Positions 10,911-21,699 of a DNA stretch of 64,000 bases are shown one piece after another (within the stretch, counting starts at the first letter, position 1; every line of letters starts with the position of its first letter). Location: contig NC_133666.1 in NCBI RefSeq assembly GCF_037893015.1, forward strand, positions 165,108,611-165,172,610, read 5' to 3'. Below the pieces are notes generated by a model. That model did not search any database, was not told the DNA's origin, and saw nothing but the letters and a program-made list of their open reading frames with translations. Both the position numbers and the translations under genes were made by a program. The stretch is from Macrotis lagotis (taxonomy: Eukaryota; Chordata; Mammalia; Peramelemorphia; Peramelidae).

Positions 10911-12322
10911 AAAATAATGTCTAACCAAATTCTAGAGCAGCATTCATTCCTATTTTTAAAAATATTTGAAACATAGATATAAAATGATTATTTTCCTTAA
11001 AATGATAAGAAGCAACTACCTGGAGCCATTAGTAAACCTTATCTGTAATAGATTAAACTAGAAACCCTCCTCATAAGATCAGGAGTGAAAAAAGGTTGCA
11101 TATAACCAAATACTATTCAATATTGTACTGAAATGCTAACTAAAACAATGAGAAGACAAAGAAATTGAAGGAATCAGAATGGGCAATGAGGTAATAAAAT
11201 TGTCTCTTTTGCAGATAATATAATTGGAAAATCCTAGAGATTCAACTAAAAAGCAAGGTCAAACAATTAATAATTTTAGCAAAGTAGAAGGATATAAAAT
11301 AAGCCCACAGAAATCATCACCATTTCTATATAACACCAACAAAGTCCCACAAGAAAATTTAGTTCATTTAAAATAAATGAAGACAATATAAAATACCTAG
11401 GAGTTTACCTGCCAGGACAAATACAGTTAATATATGAACAAAATTATAAAGCACTTTTTAAACAAATAAAGTAAAATTTAAGTAATTGGATAGATAGTCA
11501 TTGTTCATGGGTGCAACAAACTAATATTAAGGAAATGAGAATTCTACCTAAACGAATCTACTTATTTATTGCCACTAATTTACATCCCTCAATTTTACTA
11601 AATCAAAAACAAAAAGTCTAGAATATCAAAGGATACAAAGAAAAAAAATATAATGGAAGGGAGTCTAGTAGTGCTAGATCTTAAACTGTATTATAAGGCA
11701 ATAATTATCAAAATTATCTTGCACTTACTAGGAAATACAAGCACTCTGTGGAATAGAATGATATATACAATATAAAGTAGCAAATGATTAGAGTAACATT
11801 ATGTTTGAAAAATCTAAAGATTTAACATTTAGAGATAGGACCACTATTTGGTTTAAAAAAATTGGGAAAACTGAAAAATAAACTGGCAGCAACTAACTTT
11901 ATACAATATCTTACACTATACACCAAGATAAGGTCAAAATGGATACAAGACCTTGAAATAAAGGGGAAAAGGTCTAAGTAAATTAGAACATGAAACATTA
12001 TCTATCAGATTTATGGATAGGAGAAGATTTTATGAATATGCAGAGATAAAAAATATACAAGAAGACAAAAAAGTAAAATGAATAATTTTGATAACATTAA
12101 ATTTAAAAAGTTTTGTACAAATAAAACCAATATAAGCAAGATTAGAAGGAAAACAGAGAATTGGAGGGAATTTTTGTAGACAGTTTCTCAAATAAAGATT
12201 TCATATCTCAAATATAGAGAGTTTTGTCAAATTTATAAGAACATGAGTCATTTCCCAATTGATAAATGGCAAATGGATATGAACAGGCAGTTTTTGGAGG
12301 AATAAATTAAAGCTATGTGTAT

Positions 12323-12324
<2 letters not shown>

Positions 12325-12377
<53 letters not shown>

Positions 12378-12417
12378 GAGAGAGAGAGAGAAATATATAT
12401 ATTTATATATATATATT
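12325..12417. repeat. (AC)n(AG)n(AT)n microsatellite inside L1
   Basis: The tract replaces the L1 segment that normally reads GCTATCTATAGTCATATG. It runs from about 24 AC units to AG units and then an ATATATAT stretch, and L1 text resumes at about 12440 with ACTAATTAGAGAAATACAAA. It is therefore an expansion within the element. Confidence 0.9.
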
Positions 12418-13184
12418 CACATAAAATTGTTGTAAATAATTACTAATTAGAGAAATACAAATTAAAACAAATTTGAGAAATCATTTAACACCTCTCAACT
12501 TAGCTAAAATCATAGAAGTGGAAGTGACAAATGTTGGAGAGGATGTGGTAAAATTAGGTCAGTAGTACTCTATTGATGTAACTGTGGACTAATTCAATCA
12601 TTTTGGAGAGTCATCTGGAATTATGTCCAAAGACTAATTAAACTGTATATACACTTTGACTCAGGCCTGCTTACAAAAGTAATGGAGAAAAGAAAAAATA
12701 TATATAGATGTTCTGAGGTATCAAAGAACTGGAAATTGAGGGGATTACATCAATTGGGGGATGAATGATTAAGATGTGATATGTGATTGTAAGAGAATAC
12801 TACTGTACTGTAAGAAATGATAAGAAGGCTGATTTTAGGGAAACATGTAAAAACTTCCATGAAATTGTGAAGAGTGAAATGAACAGACAACCAAGAGAAT
12901 ATTATATACAATAGCAGCAGTATTATTCGAAGAATGACTAATTGTGAATAACTAAATTATGCAGAATTATATGAATATTCAAATCAACTTCAAAAGATCT
13001 AGGAAAGAAAATGCTTTACCCTAAAGAGAAGGAACTGATATTAAGAACTATATATTATATAGTTTTGCATATATTTCCATATAAATTATTATCTTTCTCA
13101 CTGTAGAATTGAGAGGGAGGTACAGACACATCTTGGAACTTAAATGTAATAAAAAATTTAAATAAATTTTAAAAAATAAAATGT

Positions 13185-13540
13185 ATCCCTGAGACAGATA
13201 TAGCACCTGTTTCATCCCTGAGAAGCTTTTCCTCTGCCATTCATAGGCTATCAAGAGTAGCTCTTCCACACCACAAAAAAAAAAAAAATTTAGAACACCT
13301 TGTTTAGATATTGAATACCAACTAGCAGTATTAGTGATAAGTCCATGGTACCAGACCTCATTACAGTGGAAAAAGTCTTAAAAGGATAGCAGAAAATATA
13401 AATTTGAGTGCATGTTTTCAACTCACTATCTCATTCCTTCATATTATTCTCCTTAGGTAGGGAGTCCCACAACTCTTTCATGAAAATATTTTGGTGATCA
13501 AATGACCTAAAAAACCTACTTTATGTAAAACAAACTGGGC
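13185..13540. other. No gene or clear repeat seen
   Basis: Only a 14-base A run near 13275 stands out. The 73-codon minus-strand frame at 13048-13269 overlaps the L1 end and is not called a gene. Confidence 0.4.
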
Positions 13541-13544
13541 TTTT

Positions 13545-13775
13545 GAGTCACATAAGCTCTGGAGCTCTGGCATGTTAGAAGTACCTTGAATTTGGAGTCA
13601 GGAGGAATCGTACAAATTTTGACCCTGCTATATATCAAATTTAGAACCTTAGAAAATTCACTTCACTTAATTGGGTCCAAGTTTCTTTATTTGAAAACTG
13701 AAGAAATTATATTGTAGTCTCTCTCCAGTTCCTTCTAAAGAAAAGCAAAGGATGTTAGAAATTCTATGATCTAGT
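13545..13775 (+). repeat. MIR/THER-like SINE, degraded
   Basis: GAATTTGGAGTCAGGAGG, a decayed B-box region, TTCACTTCACTTAATTGGGT, TTCTTTATTTGAAAACTGAA, then CTCCAGTTCCTTC and GAAATTCTATGATCTAG. The last block matches the THER/MIR-type ending TTCCAGCTCTAAATCTATGATC. Similar copies lie near 35285 and 52255. Confidence 0.55.
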
Positions 13776-13874
13776 TTACTATGTCCATATAGAAAGAGGA
13801 AACTGAGGGGAAAAAAGTAAAGTGACTTGCTATAAATGTCCGAGGCCATATGCAAGTCTTTTTGACACAATCAG

Positions 13875-14020
13875 CAAGTTTGCCTCAGTTTCTACATATG
13901 TAAATGACAATAATAGCACCTACTTCCCAGGGATTTTTGTCAGGACGAAATGAGATCATATTTGCAAAGCAGTTTGCAAAATTTTTTACAAGTGATGTGC
14001 AAATTCTGGTATTATCCTAC
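13875..14020 (+). repeat. CORE-SINE 3' half
   Basis: TTTGCCTCAGTTTCTACATA, AATAATAGCACCTACTTCCC, AGGGATTTTTGTCAGGA and GCAAAGCAGTTTGCAAAA follow the MIR/MAR core and 3' part. The tRNA-like head is missing. Confidence 0.6.
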
Positions 14021-14079
14021 TCAAGTAATGCTTTCATATTGTGGTCCTTGAGATAACTTTTGAGAGAGTCCTTGGACAG

Positions 14080-14400
14080 CCAGGAGATAAAGTCAATGCT
14101 TGAAAAAAATTAATTCAGGCTATTCACTGAAAGGTCAAATACTGAAGCTTAAGTTTAAATACTTTGGTCACATAAAGAGAAGACGAAACTCATTGGCAAA
14201 GACTCCTATATTCAGAAAGATTGAAAGCAAAAAGTAAAAAAATTGGCAGAAGATGAAATGGACAGATAGTGTCATAAAAACAATGAACATGAGCTTAAAG
14301 AGATTTTTAAAAGACATTGGAGGATAAAGGGGCTTGGCATGTTATTTGCCATGGATTCACATAGAGTCAGACCTGACTGAACAACTAAACAACAAAAATA
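14080..14400 (+). repeat. RTE/BovB-like LINE 3' end
   Basis: Reading the plus strand around 14150, the frame gives LKYFGHIKRR, and near 14260 KWTDSVIKTMNMSL. Both match the C-terminus of RTE/BovB ORF2 (usual LQYFGHLMRR and MRWLDGITDSMDMSL). The 3' end reads CATAGAGTCAGACCTGACTG then AACAACTAAACAACAAAA, the typical RTE tail. Only the last ~300 bp remains, a 5'-truncated insertion. Elements of this family supplied the tails of the SINEs near 1062, 5524 and 36175. Confidence 0.8.
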
Positions 14401-15020
14401 TGGCACTGTCATCTAATGGGAAAGGGAGTGAGGATAATATTGGACAATAATAATATTGTCCAATTAAATGTAAGGCAGTTGGACTGAACTTTCAATGAAA
14501 AAGTAGCTACAATAGTGACATTTTTATTATTATTAGAGTCCATAATCTTTCCTCCCAATTGTGAGTTACAGGAAAGGTAAAATTATTCCTGTTTTGTCCA
14601 GAGCTATGATTTCAACTCAGTGAAGAAATTCCTACTGCCAACTAGAAATTATCAACTGTTGTACAATTTTTAGGGTGAAAATCAACCCCTGGGAAAGAAG
14701 TTGGAAGAGATGATCTTTTACAATCTCTTCCTGGTATGTAATTCCAAATTCCTGATCTGAAGATCTCAAGAAAAAAATTTCAAGAAATGCAAAGAAAAAA
14801 ATGAAAGCATATTTAAAAAGATGTGTACAAGAGATCATGAGGAGGCTAAGTGCTTTGCCAGAGACTACCTAGAAATCAGAGATAGTTTTAAACCCAATTC
14901 AAGCATCCTGATCTCTATGGTTTTCCATTATCCATATACCTAACATATTACTATTCTATTAATATACCTGAAAGATGGAAGAAATAGTAAATACTTGAAT
15001 GACAAAGTTAGGATTGAAAA
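14401..15020. other. No gene seen; trace of an old repeat
   Basis: Around 14838-14930, GAGGCTAAGTGCTTTGCCAG and AACCCAATTCAAGCATCCTG look like the old mammalian repeat text that usually reads GAGGTTAAGTGACTTGCCCA...GACTTGAACCCAGG. The 68-codon minus-strand frame at 14632-14838 has no motif. Confidence 0.4.
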
Positions 15021-15184
15021 GGATCTTGATGTGTACACAATAGATACACTGATATACTGTTGGTGGAGTTGTAAACTGGTCCAATCATTCTAGAGAGCAA
15101 TTTGTAATTATGTGCCTAAATGGAAATAAGACTCTGCATATCTTTGACCTAGGAATACCACTACTGGGTCTGTATCTTAAAAAG

Positions 15185-15390
15185 ATGAAAAGGAAATGAA
15201 AGAGAAGGGGGGAGGGGAGGGGAGGAAGGGAAGGGAGGGGAGGGGAGGAGAAGAGAGGAGAAGAGAAGAGAGAGGAGAGGAGGGGGAGGGGAAGGAAGAG
15301 GAGGGGAGGAGGGGGAGGGAGGGTAGAAGAGGAGGGGAAGATGGGGGGTGGGGAGGGGGGGAGGAGAGGAGGGGAAGGGAATAGGAAAAA
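15185..15390 (+). repeat. G-rich purine microsatellite with G-quadruplex potential
   Basis: A run of (GGGGA)n, (GGGGAGA)n and related units of about 200 bases. It contains many closely spaced GGG/GGGG runs, for instance GGGGAGGGGAGGGGAGG near 15209. It sits where the L1 text normally reads AAAGAGATCATAAAAAAGGG, and L1 resumes at GGACCTATGTGTACAAATG. Open frames on both strands here (15161-15466 and 15196-15384) are translations of the repeat. Confidence 0.95.
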
Positions 15391-15907
15391 AGGACCTATG
15401 TGTACAAATGTACTTATAGCTTATTTTTGTTTTATAATAAAGACTTGGAACTAAAAAAATACCCATTGGGGAATGGCTGAATAAACTGTGGTTTATATTT
15501 GTTATGGAACATTATACTCTAAGAAGTGATAAGCAGATCTATAGTTATATGAAAAAAAGACTCTAAACCATTATTAATTAAAGAAATGCAAATTAAAACA
15601 ACCCTGAGACACAGTTATCACATTGGCTGATTTGACTAAAAAGGAAGGTGATCAGTGTTGGAGGGGATATAGGAAAACTAGGACACTAATGCATTGCTGG
15701 TGGAATTGTGACCTGATCTAACCATTCTGGAGAGCAATTTGGAATTAGATCCAAAGAACAATAAAACTGTACATACCCTTTAACCCAACAATATCAGTTC
15801 TATGTCTATAACCCAGAATTCATTAAAAAAGGAAAAAGACTGACATGTACAAAAATTTTTATTGCAACTCTTTTGGTAGTGTCAAAGAATTGAAAATTGA
15901 GGGGATG

Positions 15908-16039
15908 GGGGCAGCTAGGTGTCACAGCAGATAGAGTACTAGCCCTAGATTCAGGATAACCTGAGTTCAGATTCAGCCTCAAACATTTAATACATACTTA
16001 ACCCCATTGCCCAGTAAAAAAAAACAAAACACAAAACCA
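15908..16039 (+). repeat. WSINE1-type SINE with internal deletion, inside L1
   Basis: A perfect 16-base duplication, GAAAATTGAGGGGATG, flanks it at 15892-15907 and 16040-16055. The head GGGCAGCTAGGTGTCACAGC and a B-box region GTTCAGATTCAGCC are present. The block ACCTAGCTGTGTGGCCTTGG is missing: the text jumps from ATTTAATACATAC to TTAACCCCATTGCC. Confidence 0.93.
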
Positions 16040-16134
16040 GAAAATTGAGGGGATGCCCATCAATTGGAGAATGGCTACACAGATCATGGTATATGAATGA
16101 GATGAAAAACTATTGTTCTATAAGAAATTATAAG

Positions 16135-16280
16135 TAGGGATGGCTAGGTGGCACAGTGGATAGAGCACTGGCCCTGGAGTCAGGAGTTCAAATCCAGCCT
16201 CAGACACTTAATAGTTACCTAGCTGTGTGGCCTTGGGAAAGCCACTTAACCCCATTTGCCTTGAAAAATCCTAAAAAAAT
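16135..16280 (+). repeat. WSINE1-type SINE, inside L1
   Basis: Flanked by a perfect 10-base duplication AAATTATAAG at 16125-16134 and 16281-16290. Head GGATGGCTAGGTGGCACAGT, TGGATAGAGCACTGGCC, TACCTAGCTGTGTGGCCTTG. About 10 bases are missing between GGAGTCAGGAG and TTCAAATCC, where other copies read TACCTGAG. It interrupts the guest L1 at the TTCTATAAGAAA block. Confidence 0.93.
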
Positions 16281-16400
16281 AAATTATAAGAAGTCAAACT
16301 TCAGAAAATCCTGAAAAAACTTGCATGAATTGATGCTAAGTGAAGTGTGCAGAACTAGGAGAACATTGTACACATAAACCGCAGCATTGTGTGAATGATC

Positions 16401-16438
16401 AACTGTGATGAACTTTCATATATAAGTTCATCACAGTT
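16401..16438. repeat. Perfect 15-bp inverted repeat (hairpin) in L1 3' UTR
   Basis: AACTGTGATGAACTT at 16401-16415 is the exact reverse complement of AAGTTCATCACAGTT at 16424-16438, with an 8-base loop TCATATAT. The usual L1 text here, as I recall it, has no such palindrome: AACTGTGATAGACTT followed by AGCTCTTCTCAGCA. Outer GATC motifs extend the symmetry loosely. Confidence 0.9.
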
Positions 16439-17232
16439 CAGTGATCAAGGACAATCTTGAGAGACCTGTTATGGAAAATACCATTCATATCCAGAGAAAA
16501 AACTATGGCATCTGAATGCAGACCAAGAATACTATTTTTTATTTTTTAAAACTTGTTTTATGTTTTTCTTCTTTTTTTTCTCATAGACTTTCCCCTTTAG
16601 TTGTGGTTCTTATTTCACAACATGACTAAGATGGAAACATGTTAAACATAATTGTACACATATAACCCAAATTATAGTAGTCACTGTCATGGGGAGAAGA
16701 AAGGGAAAAGAGTGTGAGAGAAAATGTGGAACTTAAAACTTTACAAAAAGAAGAATGCCAAAACATATCTTTGTAACTAATTGAAAAATGAAATAAAGCA
16801 ACATTCAAAAATAAAAAGAAATATGAGAAGAATATTCAGAAAAATCTGAAATTTATATGAGATAAAGCAAAGTAGAGTAGAATCCAAGACAAAATTGTAC
16901 AAAGTAACAATAATATTAAGGATTAATTGTGAAAAACTTAGCTTCTCTAATCAAAACAATGATTAAAGAAAATACCAGTAGACTTACAAGGAAAAATGCT
17001 ATACATATCTAGAAAGAGAATTAATACATTCTGAGTGCAGGTTGAAGCCAAATTTTTTCACTATTTTTTCTTGCTTTTTTTGCAACGTATCTAGATATAT
17101 GTTTTGCATGACTTTGCATGTATAACTTATTTCTTGCTTTCTCGATGGGTATAGGAGGAACTAAAGAAATTGAATGAATTTCAAACTCAAATTTTTTAAT
17201 TGTTAAAATAAATAAATAAAATATTTTATTGA

Positions 17233-19916
17233 AAAATATTCTGACAGGCTAGAAAATGTTGCCCCAAATTAATTACATGAAATTTAAAAGAAAAAAAGAA
17301 GGTCTTAATATACTTTTGTGAAAGTTATATTAAAAGTACAAATTATTAGCAGCTTGTCAAAATGGAGATTTCTTCTTCTTTAAGTCCTATTCAGACCTTA
17401 CATAGAGACCCTTACAGTGTTCCTATAGAGTTCTGACCATCTCTTTATACAAATGGAGGATATAAAAAATGTTATTTTTTTATTGTAGCTACAATAAATG
17501 ATCTTGCACATAGCAGATGCTTAATAAATTCTCATTGAATTAAATGTTTTAAATAGTAAAAGTTTGCTGTCTCATTCTTTCTTCCCGTGAAAAAGTACTG
17601 ATGTACTTTTGAACATTGCATATACTTTGATAAAAGAGATTTTACTACTTTCTATTTACATAATAAAATGTCAGAATTGGCAATGACTTTGCTCATATTA
17701 TTAATCCTACTTCCTTCTCTGTAAAATGAATAATTCAACTGATTCCCAGAGAAGTGAAATGATTTGCCAAAGGTCACACAAGAAGTAAGTAGTTTTGAAC
17801 CACTATCTTCTAACTCCTAGGCCAATTATTTTGTTACTGGGATATTCCTTTCCTGTCTCTCTTTATCTAATCAAAACTAAGACATCAGTAAATTAACCAC
17901 TGAGACTATTCATGAAGTGTCTCAGTATAGAGAAAGGCTACTATACATGAAACTGAACTGAAATTGCAACATTTTCAGTTTGTCCTCGATAAGAATTCGT
18001 TAACTTTCTCAATTAGGTTTTTATCCCATTCTTCCAGAAAGATGGTCATTATATATTCTAAGGGGACAGAAAAATGAGCTCCTCTCTGATCCTGGCTTTA
18101 GATCATTTTCTGGGTGTTTTCCTTTCATATCTGAGGTCTTTTTTCCCAGTATGCCTATCTATGCATTTGCAATGGAAAGTAGAATCATTGAAATTAATCA
18201 CTGATGGCTCCATTTTTCTCCCACCCCAGAGCAAATCCCTTTTCAAAGCTCTACAGCCAGGCAACATAGAGGACCAAGGGCTGTTGTTTAAACAGACAGA
18301 ATCCAAGGAATCACTATGGTCCAATATGTTTCCTCTGTAGACATAGAAAAGCAGAGCTGATTATCATGTTTCATGCCCAATCTTCCTATTCTGGTTTTCC
18401 AAGAGACTTTTCATATGACAGGGCAATATGCTGATGATGTTTTCCCTAAATCAGCAGAGAGAAAAAAATGTAGCTTTGGATCTGTCATTCACTGGAAGTA
18501 ACTGCAGTTCAAACAAAAACATTATTAATGATGTTCTCTGTTCTGTGTAACCATGGTACATAGGGCCTACTTTCATAGGTCTGCTTCCTAATGGGAAAAA
18601 ACAGGCCTTTAATGGTAATATCAAACAGTAGCAAGTACTTCTCAGTCCTTTGTCAACCCATGGGGCATTTCCCAGCTCTTAATTGGGTCTGGAATCCTAT
18701 GAAATATTGTATCATCCAAATAGTGAATGTATCTGCACTGCTGTTTCATCTCTGTGGGGACCAGAGGGCCCTAAAAGTTCTTACAGAGAGAAACAAAATT
18801 TATGAGACACCACCAAAAGTTAAACTTTCCTAAACCTCACTAGAACAGAAAAAGGACAGGAAAACTGGACTATCCAAGTGCACGCTGGGACAAGAAGCCA
18901 CATGATAGGACAGAGTGAGGGATGAAATTTGTATTCTATCCTATGAAATTGATTGTTTCCCCTTTTCCCTCCCCCTATCCTTGAGATATAAAATTCTTAA
19001 TTGTCATACAGGCAAGGGGAGTGGGCTGGACTATTGCTGCTTCCTTGGTTGTGAACTAAGAGCTTCCTCCCCTGAATTTCAACCTCCAGATATCAAAGGA
19101 AGATATAAGAATCAAAGAATACTGATGGATATTACCAGAGGTCAGTCTTCAGAGGTTAACTAAATATCTAAATAAGGAAGAGAAAAGGCACTGTTATCCA
19201 GAATAATCAGTTTTTAAGAATCTTGGCAGTTAGTAGTCAAGGAGATAAAGGCCATCTTTTCTCATAACACTGCCTTCTATTTTCTCCTTGCAGATTCAGT
19301 GAGATTGAAGTGGAATCTGAAAAATGTTCCTGGTCCCTTATTTCTTTCCATAACCTGACAAATTATATGGTTCTAAATTTTCCTGGTCATAGTCAAAGAG
19401 CTGGAAGAATACTCAGAAAGTAGTTTTACAAGATGGCCAGAAGTAGACAGTTTCAAGTAGAGAGAATTTAAATTTTTCTCCTCTTTTACTACTTCTCTAT
19501 TTTCACTATATCCAGTAAATTTAATCATAAAGAATAGCATCCAAATACAAGATAGAATCTTTGGAACTGCAGATTTCATATTCTTGATATTTTGAGCAAT
19601 ATTTCACCTAATCCTCATTAAATTCCAAACCTAATCAACATAAATTTAAAATAATTCAACACCAAATTTGAATCTCACTGTACCCTCACTTTAACTCCTG
19701 CCTCCAAAATGGTGGGGGAGAAGTCTAGATTTTTGGACTGAGTGCCCTCTAATACCCAGCTGGGATGCCTGAGACTTTCAAGAAGATACGGAATTCATGC
19801 ACCAGAGAGCAACTGAAGTGACTATTGAGCTGATGGTTCAAGGAGAATTTCACCTGCAGGACAATTCAGGTATCTTATTCCCTGAATGGATAATTAATAC
19901 ATTGACATGCTATTAA
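17233..19916. other. Largely single-copy DNA, no gene seen
   Basis: A plus-strand L2 3' scrap lies at about 17490-17545 (CTTGCACATAGCAGATGCTT). An old repeat trace at 17700-17840 reads GATTCCCAGAGAAGTGAAAT, CCAAAGGTCACACAAG and TTTTGAACCACTATCTTCTA. From 18000 to 19900 I recognise nothing. Three plus-strand frames (18074-18340, 18591-18833, 18915-19163) of 80-88 codons show no domain, splice logic or family resemblance and are left out as genes. Confidence 0.45.
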
Positions 19917-19928
19917 CAAGTAGACCTA

Positions 19929-20001
19929 TTACCTAGCTGTGTGGCCTTAGGCAAGCCACTTAACCTGGTTTGCCTTACAAAAACCTAAAAAAAAAAAAAA
20001 C
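19929..20001 (+). repeat. WSINE1-type SINE, strongly 5'-truncated
   Basis: Only the last third is present: TTACCTAGCTGTGTGGCCTT, AGGCAAGCCACTTAACC and an A tail. A perfect 12-base duplication CAAGTAGACCTA flanks it at 19917-19928 and 20002-20013. The truncation therefore happened during insertion (incomplete reverse transcription), not by later deletion. Confidence 0.92.
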
Positions 20002-20013
20002 CAAGTAGACCTA

Positions 20014-21695
20014 AGAAAGACAGCCAATTTAGAATGCTGCCACTACTGTAGTGTCCTAAGTATAACAAATAAAGTATACAAGATGACACATAAAATATAG
20101 ATTTGTAGTTTCACTTATATGTCACATCAACTCTTGTTCCCTGGATGTCTCCTCTCACTCTCATTCTAAAGCCTCATAGCTAATATTTTGAAAGTACAAA
20201 CCTCTGTCCTTAGGCTCTCAGTGGATTCAAGCTCCAATGGTAGAATCTGTTAAGGCTTGTTTCTGAATATGTTAATATTCCTGAAAAAAAAAGTAGATTT
20301 CCTAGAGAATGGATAAATAAAAGATAAAGAATTTCAGAAAACATATTCTCACCAAAAAAATTGTACCTAATTGTCTTCATTGAAAGGGGGAATAAAAGGA
20401 GAATCCTAGAGGCAAAATGCCAGACAGAGAGAGGAGGAAAAAAGCTATACAAAAGGAGACTCAGCATCACAGAATGTTTAGAGTTGTAAGGAGTCTCAGT
20501 AACCATATGTTCCGATCTGTATCTGAACAAAATCTTCTCTATGATATAGTTGATAAGTTGTCACCTGTCAGAAACCCCAAGTCCTCCAGATATAGCATAA
20601 CTCATTCTGGACATCTCTAACTCTTCAGGAGATTTTCATGACCTGATGCCTACATTTATTTTTTTTTTGGAAATTCCATACATTGCTCCTGATTTCTATC
20701 CTCTTGGGTCAAACAATACAAAGTTAGGTAGAGGTCCTGGAAAGCCCAGGAATGAACAACAGAACAGAGATTAAAAATAAGATATTATGATCCCTTTAAA
20801 AGATGAAGTCATACAAGGTGGTATATTTTTATGAGATACAAATTTGTCCCTTGAATGAATCAGAAAAGAAACAGTATGCTAGGATGAAGAATGATGCCAT
20901 TCCTTTGAGTGATCTTTAAAAAGTCAGCTCAGTGGGTTTAGAAAAGAGATTCATATAGAAAATTACTTCCTAACAGAATGAGCAGAAGCATGGACCTGGA
21001 CAAAAGGAAGCTAAAAGAAGCTACATAGTCTAGAGGAAGTAGAATCATGGAAAAGGAAAACTACTACAATGAAAAAATGAGTAAGGGTCAGATTGGGAGT
21101 AAAGCCTATCAGGACAGAAGCATTTTTATGCAATTTCCATACAAACTACAAAGCTATAATCCTAGTATTTCCTTTTCTATTCTTCAGGTCTTTCATGAGA
21201 CACCCAATGCTTTTCTTCCAAGTTTGGGGGTGACAGGCATTGTTTATTTTTCTTTTCAACATTTACTTTGTCTTATAAAAAGTGGTAACCACTAGACATT
21301 GATAATCAGAGCATATTTGTGGGTAATATATATGAGAGGATGCACCAGGGAAAAGAATGTTTACAGAGAAAATTTTAATTCTGAGGTATATTGTTAGAAG
21401 TGCTATCTTTGACTGGGGACTCAAAACTAATAAAATGTAAAATCACATATGCTTTGATACAATTTTTCAGAGGAGCAGAGTCTCTATAGCAATAAACTCA
21501 TCTGGAATAATGGATCAGTAATAGGGTAAAGGTCAAATGAGAGAGACTGATCAACTCTGATCATCAAACTCTCCCCTATAACACTGCCACACAAGACAGA
21601 TTTTCAAATAATTGACATACTTATCATATCTTCTATAAGACTTTTCCAAACAGAGCATATCTTGTTCCTTTGATTGATACTTGTCGGACATGGAT
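20014..21695. other. Single-copy-looking DNA, no gene seen
   Basis: No repeat or exon recognised with confidence. An old repeat trace begins near 20466 (TCACAGAATGTTTAGAGTTG). Frames at 20210-20530 (106 codons, minus), 20417-20620 and 21047-21295 have no visible domain. The 106-codon frame is rich in Leu, Phe and Ser, as AT-rich chance frames often are. Confidence 0.4.
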
Positions 21696-21699
21696 TCAA

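Larger units (their letters stand above)
10660..13180 (+). repeat. L1 LINE, 5' end retained but internally deleted
   Basis: The left end GGAGTTAAGATGGCATAGTG, then GTTCTCCCCCAGACCACTCA, matches the marsupial L1 5' leader (CCAAGATGGCGGAG...CTCTCCCCCA). After a SINE the leader resumes with CTAACCAAATTCTAGAGCAG. By about 10980 the text is already ORF2 (TTTTCCTTAAAATGATAAGA). Near 11200 the reverse-transcriptase core reads LSLFADN, a decayed form of the usual LFADD. The ORF2 end (CATTTCCCAATTGATAAATG, 12250) and the 3' UTR follow. The total of about 2.5 kb against the usual 6 kb or so means most of ORF1 and the first part of ORF2 are missing. Confidence 0.8.
15546..16815 (+). repeat. L1 LINE inserted in the older L1, 5'-truncated
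   Basis: It starts at ATAGTTATATGAAAAAAAGA (L1: ATAGTCATATGAAAAAATGC), an earlier point in ORF2 than where the host copy stopped. It then runs through AACCATTCTGGAGAGCAATT, AACTATTGTTCTATAAGAAA and ACAACATGACTAAGATGGAA to AAATGAAATAAAGCAACATT. The 3' UTR type (TTTCCCCTTTAGTTGTGGTT) differs from the host. The text before it (AAGAAGTGATAAGCAGATCT) and just after it (AAGAAATATGAGAAGAATAT) are similar and fit a diverged target-site duplication. Two SINEs interrupt it. Confidence 0.8.
15025..17232 (+). repeat. Older L1 LINE 3' end, split by another L1
   Basis: The left part (15025-15545) contains ACTGTTGGTGGAGTTGTAAA, GACCTAGGAATACCACTACT and CATTGGGGAATGGCTGAATA, ending at GTGATAAGCAGATCT. The right part (16816-17232) resumes at the same point of the L1 sequence with TTCAGAAAAATCTGAAATTT and runs through its 3' UTR (ATGTTTTGCATGACTTTGCA) to an A-rich end near 17220. 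The 3' UTR type resembles the L1s at 3755 and 38698. The interruption is the L1 at 15546-16815. Confidence 0.75.

Noticed and set aside
15161-15466. Pro/Ser/Leu-rich and Gly/Glu/Arg-rich frames
   Set aside because: Translations of the purine microsatellite on both strands.
18074-19163. Three plus-strand frames in one direction as exons of a gene
   Set aside because: They share no frame logic, lack convincing splice sites and motifs, and are of ordinary chance length.
19690-19880. Start of an L1 or LTR (CCTCCAAAATGGTGGGGGAG)
   Set aside because: It has the flavour of an L1 leader, but no following L1 text and no second copy in the window, so support is too thin.
20210-20530. 106-codon minus-strand frame with hydrophobic stretches
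   Set aside because: Hydrophobic residues follow from T-rich codons. There is no signal-peptide pattern, splice context or repeat-free conservation evidence.
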